This document shows positions 22,918-36,192 of a stretch of 64,000 nucleotides of DNA, in pieces. Location of the stretch: positions 20,235,454 through 20,299,453 of the forward strand of contig OY992833.1 in assembly GCA_963921425.1 (NCBI GenBank), in the 5' to 3' direction. Origin of the DNA: Dryas octopetala. Lineage: Eukaryota; Streptophyta; Magnoliopsida; Rosales; Rosaceae. Positions within the stretch are counted from its first letter, which is position 1. Each line of letters opens with the position of its first letter. The translations under genes were made by a program, and so were the position numbers. Under the pieces are notes generated by a model, which worked only from the letters and a program-made list of their open reading frames with translations, was not told where the DNA came from and ran no database searches.

Positions 22918-23236
22918 AACTAAAAAATATAAAGCAGTACTAAACAACAAAACAAGACTTAAAATTAAACTCCATTTTTAGGTAGTCCTGGAAACAGAGA
23001 CTGTTGATGAGCAGCAGCCCCAGTTGCAGTGGTTGAGTCTCCTCCACCATCTTGACCTTGGTTGTTCTTCATTCTGTTGTGCAGAAACACCCGAACAGTA
23101 ATAGAGATGTATATATACATACCAACAGTAAAACAATGTCACGGAGTGCTTTATGTTCGAAACAAAAAGAGAGGAGCTAAATAGCATTTATTACTAAATT
23201 AAAAAAAAAAGAAAAAAAAGTTGGATAGGTAATTTG

Positions 23237-26200
23237 CTACATGAAAATAATAGAACCAAAACAATAGAAAAGGAGGGAAGCCATAGCAGATAGTAGAGTG
23301 ACTGATGGTGGAATGCGCCCCTTGTCTTTCCTTATCAGCATTCCTTCAATAATAGGGTAGTTGATCACTATCACATATAATGGTATCAAAATTTGTATAA
23401 ACATCTTCTCCAACTCCCCCACAAAGATGGCTCTAGCAACCCCCACAACAAAGGAAGCCATGTTCAAGATGACCAGTGCAACCATTGGAGCAAGAAACAG
23501 TGAAGACGTTTGGAAATCAAATACCCCCATATTGTAACGTTTGAGTTGTTCAACATCATCAACTTTATTGGTTGGGAAGAAGCTGGCTTCCCTCATACCA
23601 AATTTTTTCATAAAACCATCGAAACAACCATAGAAGTTGGATGTAACCGCTTTTATCATCCATATCCTCTGCTCATTTATCCAATGTTGAACTGTTGATC
23701 CCGTTATGAGAACTTCGTATAAATGTTTAAAAACGGCTGATATGAATACAAACAAAAATACGATAAAATATGAATTTGAAACCTGAAAACCCAAGAAAAA
23801 GAAAAATATATTAGTATATTACATGACTTACTAAATTAAAAGATTTAGTTTGGAGAGCTATTTTATAATAAGGTGCATAAATAGGATCAAGGACCAAACT
23901 AAAGGTTTGCCGGGCTAATGACCAGCCGAGCCCACCAAAAGAAAATAAATTCTAACAACTATGTTCTCAGCACATACACCCAAGGCCATGCCCCATCCTT
24001 CAACCCCTTTCTAATTTAGGACCACTAATCCAGCTTACTCCAATTTAATAAGTTAGCTTTGTCATAAAATAAACTCTTTAAATAACGTCATATTTTTAGT
24101 GGTATTTCTATCTATAATATTGGAGATATTTCAAACTCAAATACATTTTCCCCTGATAAAAAGGAAGACCATATTTAGAGACATCCCACCTACTATGCAT
24201 TTCAATTATTTATATTTGATCTAACAGTTGAAAAATAGGTTCTTAGTTCTGCAAAAAAATTTGGGACAGAAACTAAAATAAACTAACTTTTATTACCTCG
24301 GGGTACAAAGGAATGCCATTGAGTAGACACAGCTGAGGTATGGTACCAAAGCACGATAATGTCAAGAAATAAAAAAGAGGAAAGAGTGCAATTTCAGCAT
24401 AGCACATGCTTTCAAGGAAAGAAGCTTTGAAAGGGCCATATATAAGAGGACAGAACTTAGAGATACCCACATCAGTCAACCCAGAGGCCCATCTTGTCCC
24501 TTGGATCAAAAAATCATTCAAATTTGTGGTGCCACTGCCCAAGAACTGTGGCTTTGGTGGATTACAATACACTGAAGTCCAACCCTTGCAATGCAAGGTG
24601 ACAAAGCTTGTGAAGTAGTCTTCCACCACAGACCCATATAAGAAACCAACCTGCTATGAAAAATTAGAGAGACAGAGAAACAGAGAGATCAGTAACTCGG
24701 GTTTTTTTTTTTTTGAATTTCATATTTCCATTTTTCATTAATAAGGAAATGAAAATTATTTCTGTGGAATTATATATATATACTTGCCTCTTCACCCCAT
24801 TTGGTGCCATTTTCAAAGGTACAAGAGGATAGCAATTGGGTCTCAGTCAGCAATGCATTTCCTTCCTTCATGATCATATCAAGATTGTAGTTTCCGCGGA
24901 GGGATTTGATGAACTCATTGGATGGACCAAAAGATTGTCCGAGTTCCATGGGATCCCGATCCCCATCTAAACATCCGTTACTTAATATTAGTGAAACTAA
25001 GAAGTAGGATATTTGTTAAGACTAGAAAAATAGGTATCAGATACATAAATTTATAAAATTGATTGGTAGGCTATTATTGTAGTTAGAAAATGTCAACATA
25101 ATGGTTTTTATGTGAGACTAATAAATTAATAATAAAGAATTGTGAATGATTGTTTCATAAGAACTCTTAGATTAATTCAATGCCACATATTTTTATTAAC
25201 TTATAACCTCACTCATACAAATTTTATACTCAATAATTTTTTTTAAATTACTAACCCTTAAGAAAAAAAAAATAAAAAATCTTCACCAAAATTCATTTGA
25301 TTCCTTGTCTTGTTTTTTACTCCATTTATGGATAGGTTCATCACATACCCTTTTAGGGTATAAAATGGAACTTAAAACTTGATACCCTCTTAGTGGTTAG
25401 AGGTATAAATTAAGGTGGGACCCATAAAAGTAGGTCCCACATAGATGAGTCCGGTCATTATTAAAAAAACTAGTACACTACGTAATCAATTAAAATGGTG
25501 CAAATAGAAGTACTCTATCATATATGTTGATCGATGAGCTCCAATTGCAGATCTAATAAACACAATACATACCTTCATAAATGGAACCTCCACATAACGA
25601 CAACCTCTTGATATAATAGCAAGTACCGGACACACATGGTCCTTCAAGCCCATCAAAACCTTGCCACAGCACCTAAATATTGTTCAACACCAAATAGTCA
25701 AAATATTGTCTTAGGCGCGCAGCCTTAGCCCTTAGGGGCTTGATTGATATAAGGTAAAGTTGAATTTGTTTTTGTGTCCATTTATATATATATGCATACC
25801 GAAATTCCGGATCTCAACTGACTGTCATAAATGTCATTCTTGCTGATGTTGTGGAATTTTTGGGGGAATTGAACAAATGCTAAGGAGGGTGATTTGTTGG
25901 GATCAAGGAGGAAACACATTGCTTGCCGAGCTGAACTTGGATCATTGCAATACATGTCACAATCTAACCCTAATATATAAGGAGAATTGCTTATCACACC
26001 AGAGACTCGAAGCTGCAATCAATATAAATGCATAGGAAGTCATCCATTGATCACCAATAGATTAATAGATAAATAGATATAAATAGATAGATAGAGAAGA
26101 GAGAAAGTGTGTGCCAGGTGTGCAAGCGGTGGGAGTTCAATATTTAATTTGTGACCACACAGGGTTCTAGAGAGATACATACAAGAACGTTGAGAGCTCC

Positions 26201-27804
26201 AGCCTTGAAATGGTGGGGATGAGAAGGTCTTTTCTCACGAGAAACATAAACAAGCAGAGGCATTTTGGCTTCATTGACTTGAAATTCATCATCAGTATTG
26301 GACGTTTCTTGTATCACCTGCATGCATGCCAAATTAGCTTATAGATATATAGATTCGATCACAGGTGCGGACGACCGAATATGCCGCCAAGCGATTGACA
26401 CAATGACCCAATAATTTACTGGAATGGTTGGTAGCTATAAAATCAACGACCCAATATATAATGAAGTTTTTTGTTGGATTGCAAATTTACTGGAATGGTA
26501 GGTGGCTATAAAATCAACGACCCAATAATTGTCATGACCAACGGCTCAATTAAAAAGCTTTCATTAAGAGAAGAGCTCCGCAAGTTATAGCTTATATATG
26601 AGTTGTGAAGCAAGGCTTACTAGCTCTCAGCACATTCTCATACCGAAAATACATATATATACATATTATGAAATCATAATTAACTCACAAATCTTCAAGT
26701 TTTGAATTTACAAATTACTTTTGGTGAGGAAATTATTTAATTACTCTCACATGCGCAACGAAAGTATGCATTTTAATTTTTTATATAATATATTAGGTTT
26801 TACTGTACTAGTCATATGATTACTTATTATGACATAAAATTTCTATAACCATATATTACATATATAAATTTTTTATCAACTACTATAAACAGGAGGTGTA
26901 AAGGATCTTCTATATTAATGAGAAGATATAAAAAAACAAACAACGTACCGATCGAACAAACAATGTCAAATGTAGGGTAAGAATATTAATATATACCTCA
27001 ATGACTGCAGGGTGGTCCCGACGCATACCAGTCCTATGGTCTGATCCATGCCTTGCAAATTCTCTTACTCTTTCCTTAAACATCTCGTATTTTTCCTGCA
27101 CCCAAATCATTCATATATATCAGCTCTACGTACTGCTTACTGCGGTGGATGTGAGACAACATTCGAACCCTAACAAGCTCTGATATACAAACCTTAATAT
27201 TATCCCTCTCTTGTGTGAACTCAACACCCTCAGAATGATCGTCCTCCTCCTCTAATGCTGAGAAATAAGCCTCCGGGGCAGGGCACTTGATCCTATACTT
27301 CTTGCAAAACGGAAGCCACCATTTTGCAAACTTCCAAGCCTCTCTCATCCCATTCAACGTGACATCAGCACTGCCATCATCCGACAGGTACACGTGAAGC
27401 TTCTCCGGCGGATAGTCCATTGCCATGGCTGACAAGACAGTGTTCATCACCCCCACAGGCGGCTCTTTCTCCGGATCCGCAGTGCAAATGAACACGTCGA
27501 TGGCCGGAAGCTTGTCGTCCTCGGGCAGCCTCTCCGGGAACACAGAACGAGTGACTTGCTGCCACCGGAAGGCTTGGCTGAGGAGCCACTCGAAGGAGAG
27601 GAGGAGCTCAGCGGCGAAGACAAGAAGCCACGGTAACGTGATCACTTTGCTTCTTTTAGTGTAGTCTTGAGAGAAGAAAGAGGCTCTGTAGTAAAGCAAG
27701 AATGATAAGGCTATGGAGTGGATGAGTATATGTGTTCGGTTGATGAAGTTTGAGAGCTTGTGGACATGGCAGAGATGCAGAGGGAGCTTAGGAGATTTCT
27801 CCAT
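23237..27804 (-). CDS. CSLG: Cellulose synthase-like protein G, copy 1
   Basis: Eight exons: 27193-27804, 26997-27095, 26183-26317, 25800-26012, 25573-25672, 24788-24966, 24297-24650, 23237-23782. Joined they stay open for 745 residues, the usual CslG length. Two N-terminal membrane spans (about 25-45, 56-76) precede a cytosolic GT2 domain, and about six spans follow. Catalytic signatures are intact: SDDG (D142/D143), LDCD (299-301), VVED (D457) and QGTRW (496-500). The family sits in Golgi or ER membranes; CslG/CslM relatives transfer glucuronic acid to triterpenoid aglycones in saponin synthesis, while others are taken as polysaccharide synthases, so the substrate is open. Intron 6 has a GC donor (GAG|GCAAGT); the rest are GT-AG. 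A tandem paralogue lies at 44596-49942. Confidence 0.93.
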
Positions 27805-27872
27805 GGCTAGCTTCTCCTGATGTCAATCTTGATATGTGTTGTAGTAATACTACAGTGTTGTAGTAATAGTAG

Positions 27873-27881
27873 TATATATAG
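27873..27881 (-). promoter_or_regulatory. Probable TATA box of CslG copy 1
   Basis: TATATATA about 70 bases before the ATG on the minus strand; conserved in copy 2. Confidence 0.5.
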
Positions 27882-28885
27882 TACTCTCAACCCCCTCCTC
27901 TAACTCCCTTTAAAGGGCCATCATAATATCATATATAAACAAATAAAAATGAAAAAAACGAGCTAGAGAAGGACAGTGACTAATAAGTCAAACGTACACT
28001 GATTTTCTCTCTTTCTTTCCAAATACTATTCAAAAGGGTTTTGAGGTTTCTTGCCAACCACGGCCTACCGCGGCGGCTGGCAAGTCTGACATAACACTAT
28101 TACTGAGGTAGAACGGTAGTAGTGTAGGACTAATTGTTTTTTCGATTTTATAAAAAAAAGTTTTGAATGGAACAGCTTAATTATATGTATGATATAAGTT
28201 TTCAGTGCTGCAACGTTATGTATTCTATTTAATTTAAAAATTATAAATTTTACTTAGAATAAGAATATGATTAGAGTTTGTATTATATATGTAGCACCCA
28301 TGCTATTTCACACTTAAAAGTTTCTTGAATCTTATATGTTATATACCTTCATAATATAATTGAGGAAAGTTATTCCTTAAAAAGTTGCTTAAAATTAAGT
28401 AGACTTGCTAAAAAATAAGATATTTTGTCTTGTAATTGCTTGCAAAAGGCAGGTTTATGTCATGTTGTCATTTGGCTATGATATTTCAGTTATACGTCTC
28501 AAAATTGGCCACTATGAATTCATAGGTTAGAGTTTGGGACAGACGTCAGACAGTCAATTACGCCTCATATTGAACCTTCATGCATGCGCCCAAGTCTCAA
28601 ATGAAGCCTTTGGCAGTATCGACAAAAACAATTCATGTCAATTGTTTTCCTTTTCCAAAAGCCATATCTGCAGCCACGACTTTGTGGGTCAATCTTCAGT
28701 AGCAGGATCGACGTACCATTCCTAAAAGAGTAAGCGGTGCGTGGTGCCCAAGCCTCAATACTACTTGCGCAACACTTCAAATATAGCGTGGTTCTAGACT
28801 TCTACTGTATCGGGAATACATATACGTAATTTTTATATGATAAAAAAAATAAACATAAAGAGTATATACTTACAATAAAATTATT
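27882..28885. other. Upstream region of CslG copy 1
   Basis: Homologous to the upstream region of copy 2 up to about 28759. It contains about 120 bp (about 27993-28122) that copy 2 lacks, including a hairpin with CTTGCCAACC and GGCTGGCAAG arms, and lacks about 280 bp present in copy 2 near 50475-50750. Bases 28872-28885 are a target duplication. Confidence 0.6.
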
Positions 28886-29251
28886 TAAAAAAAATCTCTT
28901 CGCTCCTCCCTCTGTTTTGAGAGTCGGTGGCGATAACCTTAGGCCAGTGTGCCTAGATCTGAGGTCTCATGCCTCTCTTTTGCTTCCCTTTGTTTTTCCT
29001 TCCATGTCTTCTGCCCTCTTCATCCCTAAATCTCCCCCTAACCTCTATGTTTATTCCATTTTTCCCCTTTATCTCTTTCACCTTCTCACGGGCTTCTATC
29101 AATTCCTTTGCTTATAGCTCATTCTTGTGGCTTCAACAATCAGTCCTCGCCTCTCTGCTCAGGTGGCACTTCAAACGAGTTCTCTCATTCCCCTGTCTCC
29201 GAAGGATAAAGCGCGGGTTCTCCCATTCCTTAATCTGCTGGAAACTGTAGT

Positions 29252-29592
29252 TGTTGAGATACAGTAGAAATTAGCAGAGAAATAAAGAAGGAAGAATGGA
29301 GTCTGAAATCTCTTGGAGCTCTTGGAGCACACGTAGTGCTTTTGTATCAATTTATTCCACTGTATCTGATAATTACAAGCAATAAAGTGTATATATCTTT
29401 TGGCTATTGTAACAGAAAAGAAAAGGAGAGACTGTGATCTCTTCCCAGCCACAAAGACAAGACCCTATAAGGTATTGACACCTGTCCAAAATGACAGCTA
29501 ACATGACTAACACCTTTCTTTTATTTAAAAAAACTGATTAACTCATTTTAACTACCTAATTAAGCTATCAGTTAAGGACCTTAATTCCAACA
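29252..29592 (-). repeat. LTR (3') of copia element A
   Basis: 341 bp, TGTTGAGATA to ATTCCAACA; it contains a 9 bp tandem duplication absent from its partner. Confidence 0.93.
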
Positions 29593-32500
29593 CTCCTTTC
29601 TAAGGTCTTAACTGATTTAACTCCAAGCTTGCTCCTTAAGTAACAAAATCTGTCCTTGGCCAATGCCTTAGTGAAAATATCAGCCAGCTGCTCTTTACTT
29701 TTGCAGTACAACAGATCTATCACACCATCTTGGACTGCGTCTCGAATGAAGTGAAATTTCCTGTTTATGTGTTTTGACCTTTGATGAAATACAGAATTTT
29801 TAGACATTGCAATGGCAGAGGTATTATCACACCATAGTGTAGTAGGTTCTAACTGCTCTTCACCAAAGGCATGGAGCACAAATCTAAGCCAAACTGCTTG
29901 TGTGGTTGCTTCTGCAGCACTCATATACTCTGCCTCTGCAGTAGATAGAGCAACGCTTTGTTGCTTTACTGAAGCCCATGAAAATGCACCATTCCCAAAA
30001 GAAAAGGCATAACCTGATGTGGATTTCATATCATCTTCATCTCCACTCCAATCACTATCACAAAATCCAATTAAAAGAGCTGAGTCTCCCTTCTTATATT
30101 GGATTCCATAGTCTAGTGTGCCTTTGACATATCTGAGAACTCTCTTGGTTGCTCCATAGTGCTTGACTGAAGGGCAGTGCATAAACCTTGCTAAGAGGCT
30201 GGCAGCAAACATGATATATGTTCTTGTAGCTGTCAGATAAAGCAGACTTCCCACAATTTTTCTATATTGTTCTTCATCTGCTGGTGTGCACTCATCATCT
30301 CTCCTTAATTTTTCAGTTGTTGCAAAAGGAATTGACACCTCTTTGCAGTCCTTTAAACCAAACTTTTCAAGCAGGTTGAGAGCATATTTCTTATGGTGTA
30401 TAAAGATACTCCCTTCATTTTGACTAACTCCCATTCCTAGAAAGTGGTGTAGCAGCCCGAGATCTGTCATCTTATATTTTTCCATCATGGCACCTTTAAA
30501 TTCTTCTATCATTTTACCATTACTTCCAGTATACACGATGTCATCTACATAGATAGATACAATTAAGGTTCCTTTGTTTTCCTCAGATTTCACATACAGT
30601 GTTGCTTCACTTGGACTTCTCTTGAAACCACATTGTTGTAGATATGCATCAATGTTACTGTTCCAGGCTCTTGGAGCTTGTTTAAGCCCATAAAGTGTCT
30701 TTCTTAGTCTGTAGACTTTGTGTTCCTCATCTTTAACCATAAAGCCATCCGGCTGGTCTACATAGACTTTTTCCTCAATAACACCATTTAGGAAAGCTGA
30801 CTTGACATCAAGTTGATACAATTTCCAACCTTTCTGAGTTGCTAAGGCAATCAAGGTCCGAATAGTATCTAATCTAGCAACCGGAGCAAAAGTTTCATTA
30901 AAGTCTACTCCAGGCTTCTGTGTGTAACCTTTAGCTACAAGCCTTGCTTTATATTTCTGGATAGTTCCATCCAGATTTAGCTTAGTCTTATATATCCATT
31001 TAACTCCCACAATTGGTTTGTCATCAGGCCTTTTCACCAATTCTTAGGTTTGGTTCTTCTCTATCATAGCAATTTCCTCCTCCATGGCCTTTTTCCAAGC
31101 TATGTCTTTTACTGCTTCAGCATACCCTTCAGGTTCAATTATGCTTACTCGACATTGAGCAAACACTTCATTGAGATCCTTCCATTTCTTTGGTGTAGAA
31201 TCATAAGTTTCTGACAAATCTATTCCACTTTCAAACACATCAGTTTTAGGGGCTGATCTTTGGCTGTTACTTCCAACAGCAAAGGTAGTGATTTGTGAAC
31301 ACGAGCCAACATCTTGAGTACTAGAAGGTCTTGGAGATGACTGCACAGGAGTAGAGGATATGCACAAATTTTCATCTTCACTTGCTTCATTTCTTTTGTC
31401 CCATGGAACTGTCACATATGAGGTCTCATTTGTTTCCCAATTCCATAGAGCATCCTCATCAAAAACAACACTCCTTGAGACAATTACTTTCTTACTTTTC
31501 AAATCATAAACTCTATAGCCTTTTTCTCTAGTGCCATAGCCAACAAATATCCCATTTTGTCCTGTTTCCTCTAGTTTCTGTCTAAGCTGAGATGGAACAT
31601 GGGTGAAGCACACATAACCAAATACTTTCAGATGCTTCACACCAGGTTTCCTTCCACTGAAAGCCTCAAAAGGTGTCCTGTTCTCAAGTGCACGAGTAGG
31701 GCACCTGTTTAGAATATATACAGCAGTATTTACTGCTTCTCCCCAAAAAGTGAAAGGCAGCTTCTTCTCGTGAAGCATTGTTCTGGCCATTTCCACCACT
31801 GTTCGATTTTTCCTCTCAGTAACTCCATTTTGCTGTGGTGAGTAAGCAACTGTCAGCTGTTTTTCAATTCCAGCTGCTTCACAAAATTTCTCAAACTCCT
31901 GTGAAGTATATTCTCCACCCCTGTCACTCTTTAGCTTCTTTATTTTAAAACCACATTGCAGTTCAACCATGGCTTTGAATTTCATAAACACTGAGAGCAC
32001 ACTTGACTTCAACCTTAAAAAATAAATCCAGCACATCCTGGTCTTATCATCAATGAAAGTCAAAAAATATTTGTTACCTCCATGAGTCTCCACCATTGGT
32101 CCACACACATCTGTATGAATCAATTCAAGGGGGTCATTTTCTCTTTTCACCTTTTCTTTATCAAACACCTTTCTGTGAGTTTTCCCAATAGCACATCCCT
32201 CACAAATGTGATTTTTATCTGTGAGTTTTGGTAGTCCATAAACCATGTCTCTATCCTCCAGCATCCTCAAGCTTTCAAAATTTAAATGTCCAAGTCTCTT
32301 ATGCCACTTCCAGGTTGAGTCAACAACAGTCACCCTATTTGCCATTATTGGACAAATGCTTTCAAATGTAAGAGGAAAGCATCTATTCCCCTTCATTTGG
32401 ATAGTTGCAACTGTTACTTGCATATTTTTGTCTTCATAAATATAGGCCATAAATCCTCCAAATACTAGCCAGTATCCATGCTCGATCATTTGTCCCACGC

Positions 32501-33856
32501 TTAGCAAATTTTCATCAAGGCCAGGAACAATCATAACCTCAGGTATGAATCTAGTTCCACCCTTTGTCTCTACAACCAGTGTCCCTTTGCCAACTGATTC
32601 AACCAAGTCACCAGTTCCCATCTTAACTTTGCATTTGACAGTGTGATCAATGTTAATCAACAAGGATTCACAACTAGTCATGTGGTTACTACAACACTAT
32701 CCAGATACCACGCATTTCCATCTCCCTGCACAGAGGCTTTATGGCATGCATAAAACATGGTGGTGTTATCTTGTACCTGGTTTGCATAGTTAGCTTGTTG
32801 ACCCTTCCTGCTAGGTTGATGACACTCCTTTGCCATATGACCAAACTTCTCACAGTTATAGCATTTGACCTTACCCTTATACCAACAATCACCAAAATGA
32901 GTCTTGTCACACACTTTGCATTTTGGTTTTCCACCATCATTGGCAGTGCCCTGTTTTGTATTTGTTTGATACCTGCTTTCCGATTTCTTTGGCTTTCCTT
33001 TCCATCCCTTGTAATTCTTCTTTCCACCTTCTTGACCATATGACCTGTGATTATCATTCTGGCCCTTTGAGGAAATGCCCATACTAGCAAATGCTTGTTC
33101 TGAAATTCCAGAATCATCATCATCTCTATTTATTCGTAACTCATAACTCTTAAGGGACCCAACGACTTCATGTACAGAAACAGTATTCATATCAGAAGTT
33201 CTTTCAATCACAACACACATCGGATCATATTTCTTGGTGAGACTAATTAGTACCTTCTGTACCATGCGTTGGTTAGCCAAAGTTTCTCCTATTTTTCCAT
33301 CTGGTTTGTTAACTCAAAAAATATACTGAAATAATTAGAGAGTGACTCATTTACCTTCATCTTCATATACTCAAATTCACGTCGTAGTCCTTGAAGTTTC
33401 ATAGATCTGGCCTGCTCATCTCCATGATATTCCTCCCTGAGTAAGTCCCAAGCCCCTTTTGCTGTTTCTTGATTCACAATACGTGGAAAAATTCCCTTTG
33501 AAACTGCCCCCTGGATAATTCCCAGTGCCTTGGCATCTTTCATAAGCTGCTCCTCCAGGTAAGCATCATCCTCTTCATCATCAACACTCCCTGGATCTCC
33601 TTCTTTCTTTCCTTTCTTCTTTTTACACTCTGGAATTACAATACCTCTGTCAACAAGTTTCCAAATCCCATGAGATTTGAAAATTGTGATCATCCTGACT
33701 TTCCAAAACTCAAATTCAGTACCATCAAAGATGGGAGCCCGTAGCTCACCACCAGCTCCTGCCATTTCTGAGTTGAGAGTATTCTCTGTTGGATTTCTCT
33801 CACCCGTTACACAGTGACAACGCCCAGCTCAAATCAAACCTTGGACTCTGATACCA

Positions 33857-34188
33857 TGTTGAGATACAGTAGAAATTAGCAGAGAAATAAAGAAGGGAGA
33901 ATGGAGTCTGAAATCTCTTGGAGCACACGTAGTGCTTTTGTATCAATTCATTCCACTGTATCTGATAATTACAAGCAATAAAGTGTATATATCTTTTGGC
34001 TATTGTAACAGAAAAGAAAAGGAGAGACTGTGATCTCTTCCCAGCCACAAAGACAAGACCCTATAAGGTATTGACACCTGTCCAAAATGACAGCTAACAT
34101 GACTAACACCTTTCTTTTATTTAAAAAAACTGATTAACTCATTTTAACTACCTAATTAAGCTATCAGTTAAGGACCTTAATTCCAACA
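33857..34188 (-). repeat. LTR (5') of copia element A
   Basis: 332 bp partner LTR, nearly identical to 29252-29592 and adjoining the primer-binding site. Confidence 0.93.
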
Positions 34189-34605
34189 GTAGTAACTTCT
34201 CTGGCTGCATCTGGAGCTCTGCTCGTGGTTGTTGTCCTGGTTTGTGGTTGGCTCTTGTGGTGTTCTTGGTACGATTCTGGTGTGGTGGTGATAGGTTGTG
34301 GTGGTTGGATGGCTGGCTTTGGATTTTGGTTAGGGCTAGCTTTGGGAGGTTTTGTTGTCTTTTTTGTTCTGTTGTTGTCGTTTCTTCACTTTCTTGTTTG
34401 TAGTTTACGGTGTTTTGTTTGCTTGTTGGGCTGTGCCATTGTTTCGGTTTCTGCCCAGGTCTGGGCTTATGTAATGTGGGTTTGCCCTTTGGGCTTTTAA
34501 TGCATTCTCTAATTGGCCACAAAAAAAAAACAATAAAATTATTCACATATATGCATGAGTAAAAGTGTGAGCAAGTTAAAAAGACTCCTTAGAAGAATCT
34601 CTAAC

Positions 34606-35535
34606 ACAACATTATATTTGTTCCTAAAATATGTCAAACAAAAAGTAAATTTACAGAAATCGGCTATTCGCTATAGCCCTCACACGTACCATCTCATAAA
34701 AATCATCACTTCACAGACTTTGGGGGTTCGAATCATCGATTGTCACGAAAAATATCTAGGGCTTCCCACGGTGGCTGGCCAAGAAAAGAAGAAACTGTTT
34801 CAGCCCGTCAAGGACAAAATCTGGAAGAAGCTCAATGGTTGGAAGGAGAAATTTTTATCTAAGGCTGGCAAAGAAGTATTGGTGAAGGTGGTTTGTCCAA
34901 GCCATACCAACCTATTATATGAGTCTATTTTGTATGCCAAAAGGAATCCGCAAAGAGATCACAACTTTCATATCTCAGTTATGGTAGGGAAAGAAATAAA
35001 TGAAGTGAGGCATGCATATATTGGTTAAAATGGGATGAGCTCTGTATCTCGGGTTTCCCACGCAGATTTGACTTTAGAGAGCTCGACTGTTTCTTTCAAG
35101 CACTTATTGCCAAACAAGGGTGTCGTTTACTACAGAATCCGAACTCTGTTGCCAGTAGAGTTATGAGTGGAAGATACTATCTAGAAATTAAGTTCCTTTA
35201 TGGAGGCTACAATTCGCTCTCGACCCTCTCTGGTTTGGCGATCGCTTCTTTGGGCTCGAGACTTACTCGATGCAGGGTTGAGGTGGTGAGTTGCGGATGG
35301 CAATTCAATAGGTATTTATGAAGACAAGTGGTTGCCCCGGCCAATCACTTTCAAAATCCAATATGCACATTCTCTTCCACTAGACATGAAGGTAGTAGAA
35401 CTCATCACCCCAAATAGAAGATGGAGGGCTACAATGATATATGGGCATTTTCGATTGGAAGAGGCAGATATTATAACTAGTATTCCTTTGAGAATCTCTG
35501 CTAGACCTGATCAGCTTACATGGCATTACACAAAG
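34606..35535 (+). mobile_element. L1-type LINE fragment, unit 1
   Basis: The translation VNLQKSAIRYSP, EKYLGLPTVAG, KIWKKLNGWKEKFLSKAGKE is the C-terminal part of a plant L1-type reverse transcriptase (thumb region), followed with frame changes by FRELDCFFQALIAKQGCR, IYEDKWLPRPITFKIQ and RLEEADIITSIPL, the segment before the zinc-knuckle/RNase H tail. Upstream catalytic motifs are missing, so it is a 5'-truncated, decayed copy. It is cut at 35535 by a hAT element. The same LINE continues in unit 2 (51016 onwards). Confidence 0.85.
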
Positions 35536-36192
35536 TAGGGATAGACACGGTATGGGACAGTTCAGTATCGACCACTTATCGATCCCAATACCGAAATAGG
35601 TAGCCGGGACGAGACGGTATTACAATTTTTAAGATTTGAATCCGAATTATACTAATCCTGTTGGGATCGGTATGATTCGGTACCAGTTTTGAGATGGTTA
35701 TAAAGTTACAAATATGGTGGACAGGTGTTGAATAGGTGGCCGTCGCTGGAGAAGAAGGGGATGAGCAACAACTTGTTGGCTAGGATCAAAGGGAGAAGGG
35801 GACAGCGGCGCCACTCGTTGTCCACCGACTTCAGCTACGGTCCTTTGAGCTACGCACTCAACTTTCAGTACAAGAACGCTGAAGGGCTCAACGGCTTCTT
35901 AGAGTGGTTTCAGCCGCCTTCGCAAAGAGAAATAAAGAGGCACATAGAGAAAGGTGAAGAGAGAGACATAAGCCAAGAAACATAGAGGAAAAAAGTATGT
36001 CGCGGGGATAAAGATAAGGTTCTCGCCCGAGATAAGGGAAAAGGAAGAGAGTATGTCGCATGGAGATGAGGGAAAAGAGGAAAAAGAAAGAAAAATATGG
36101 GGCGCTGGAAGAGAGGGATGGGAATATCATATTCATATTAGGGTATCATTGGGAATGGTTGGCTGTTTGGACAAGTCTATACTTCTACCATA
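35536..36192 (+). mobile_element. hAT-like non-autonomous element, left part, unit 1
   Basis: Begins TAGGGATAGACACGGTATGG after the LINE sequence ACACAAAG and matches the complete copy at 51255-52121 until 36192, where the segmental duplication ends. It carries the same possible host-gene piece (about 35725-35910: NLLARIKGRRGQRRHS, SYALNFQ). Confidence 0.8.

Larger units (their letters stand above)
29252..34188 (-). mobile_element. Ty1/copia LTR retrotransposon A
   Basis: A 4,937 bp minus-strand copia element with two LTRs, a Met-tRNA primer-binding site next to the right LTR (ACTCTGATACCA, about 33845-33856), and a perfect 5 bp duplication GTAGT (29247-29251, 34189-34193). Parts in transcription order: gag with a CCHC zinc knuckle (about 33.8-32.7 kb), protease and integrase with HHCC and DDE signatures (about 32.7-31.1 kb), reverse transcriptase with YVDD and RNase H (about 31.0-29.6 kb). 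The order integrase before reverse transcriptase marks Ty1/copia. It is a fossil with about three breaks. The LTRs differ by about two substitutions and one 9 bp indel, so it is young, perhaps a few hundred thousand years. It is close kin of element C at 52777-57738. Confidence 0.93.
28886..34529 (+). mobile_element. Short non-LTR retroposon (about 700 bp) split by a copia element
   Basis: A perfect 14 bp duplication ACAATAAAATTATT flanks the region (28872-28885 and 34530-34543) and the right end is a poly-A run after CTAATTGGCC, the hallmarks of LINE-machinery insertion. Removing the copia element at 29252-34188 and its 5 bp duplication leaves roughly 700 bp with no reverse transcriptase. 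The left part is C/T-rich, the right part T/G-rich. It is a non-autonomous LINE-like or long SINE-like element that I cannot name. Confidence 0.75.
22852..36192. other. Tandem segmental duplication, unit 1
   Basis: From AACCATCATCC (22852) to TTCTACCATA (36192) this unit matches 44211-51910 apart from insertions and deletions. It holds CslG copy 1, a retroposon with a nested copia element, a LINE piece and the left part of a hAT element. Similarity stops abruptly at both ends. Confidence 0.88.

Noticed and set aside
22975-23080. Coding-like GQDGGGDSTTATGAAAHQQS stretch just downstream of the CslG copy 1 stop
   Set aside because: It could be an alternative last exon, but no donor in exon 8 was found and the copy 2 version ends in a different frame because of a 4 bp indel; more likely 3' untranslated sequence.
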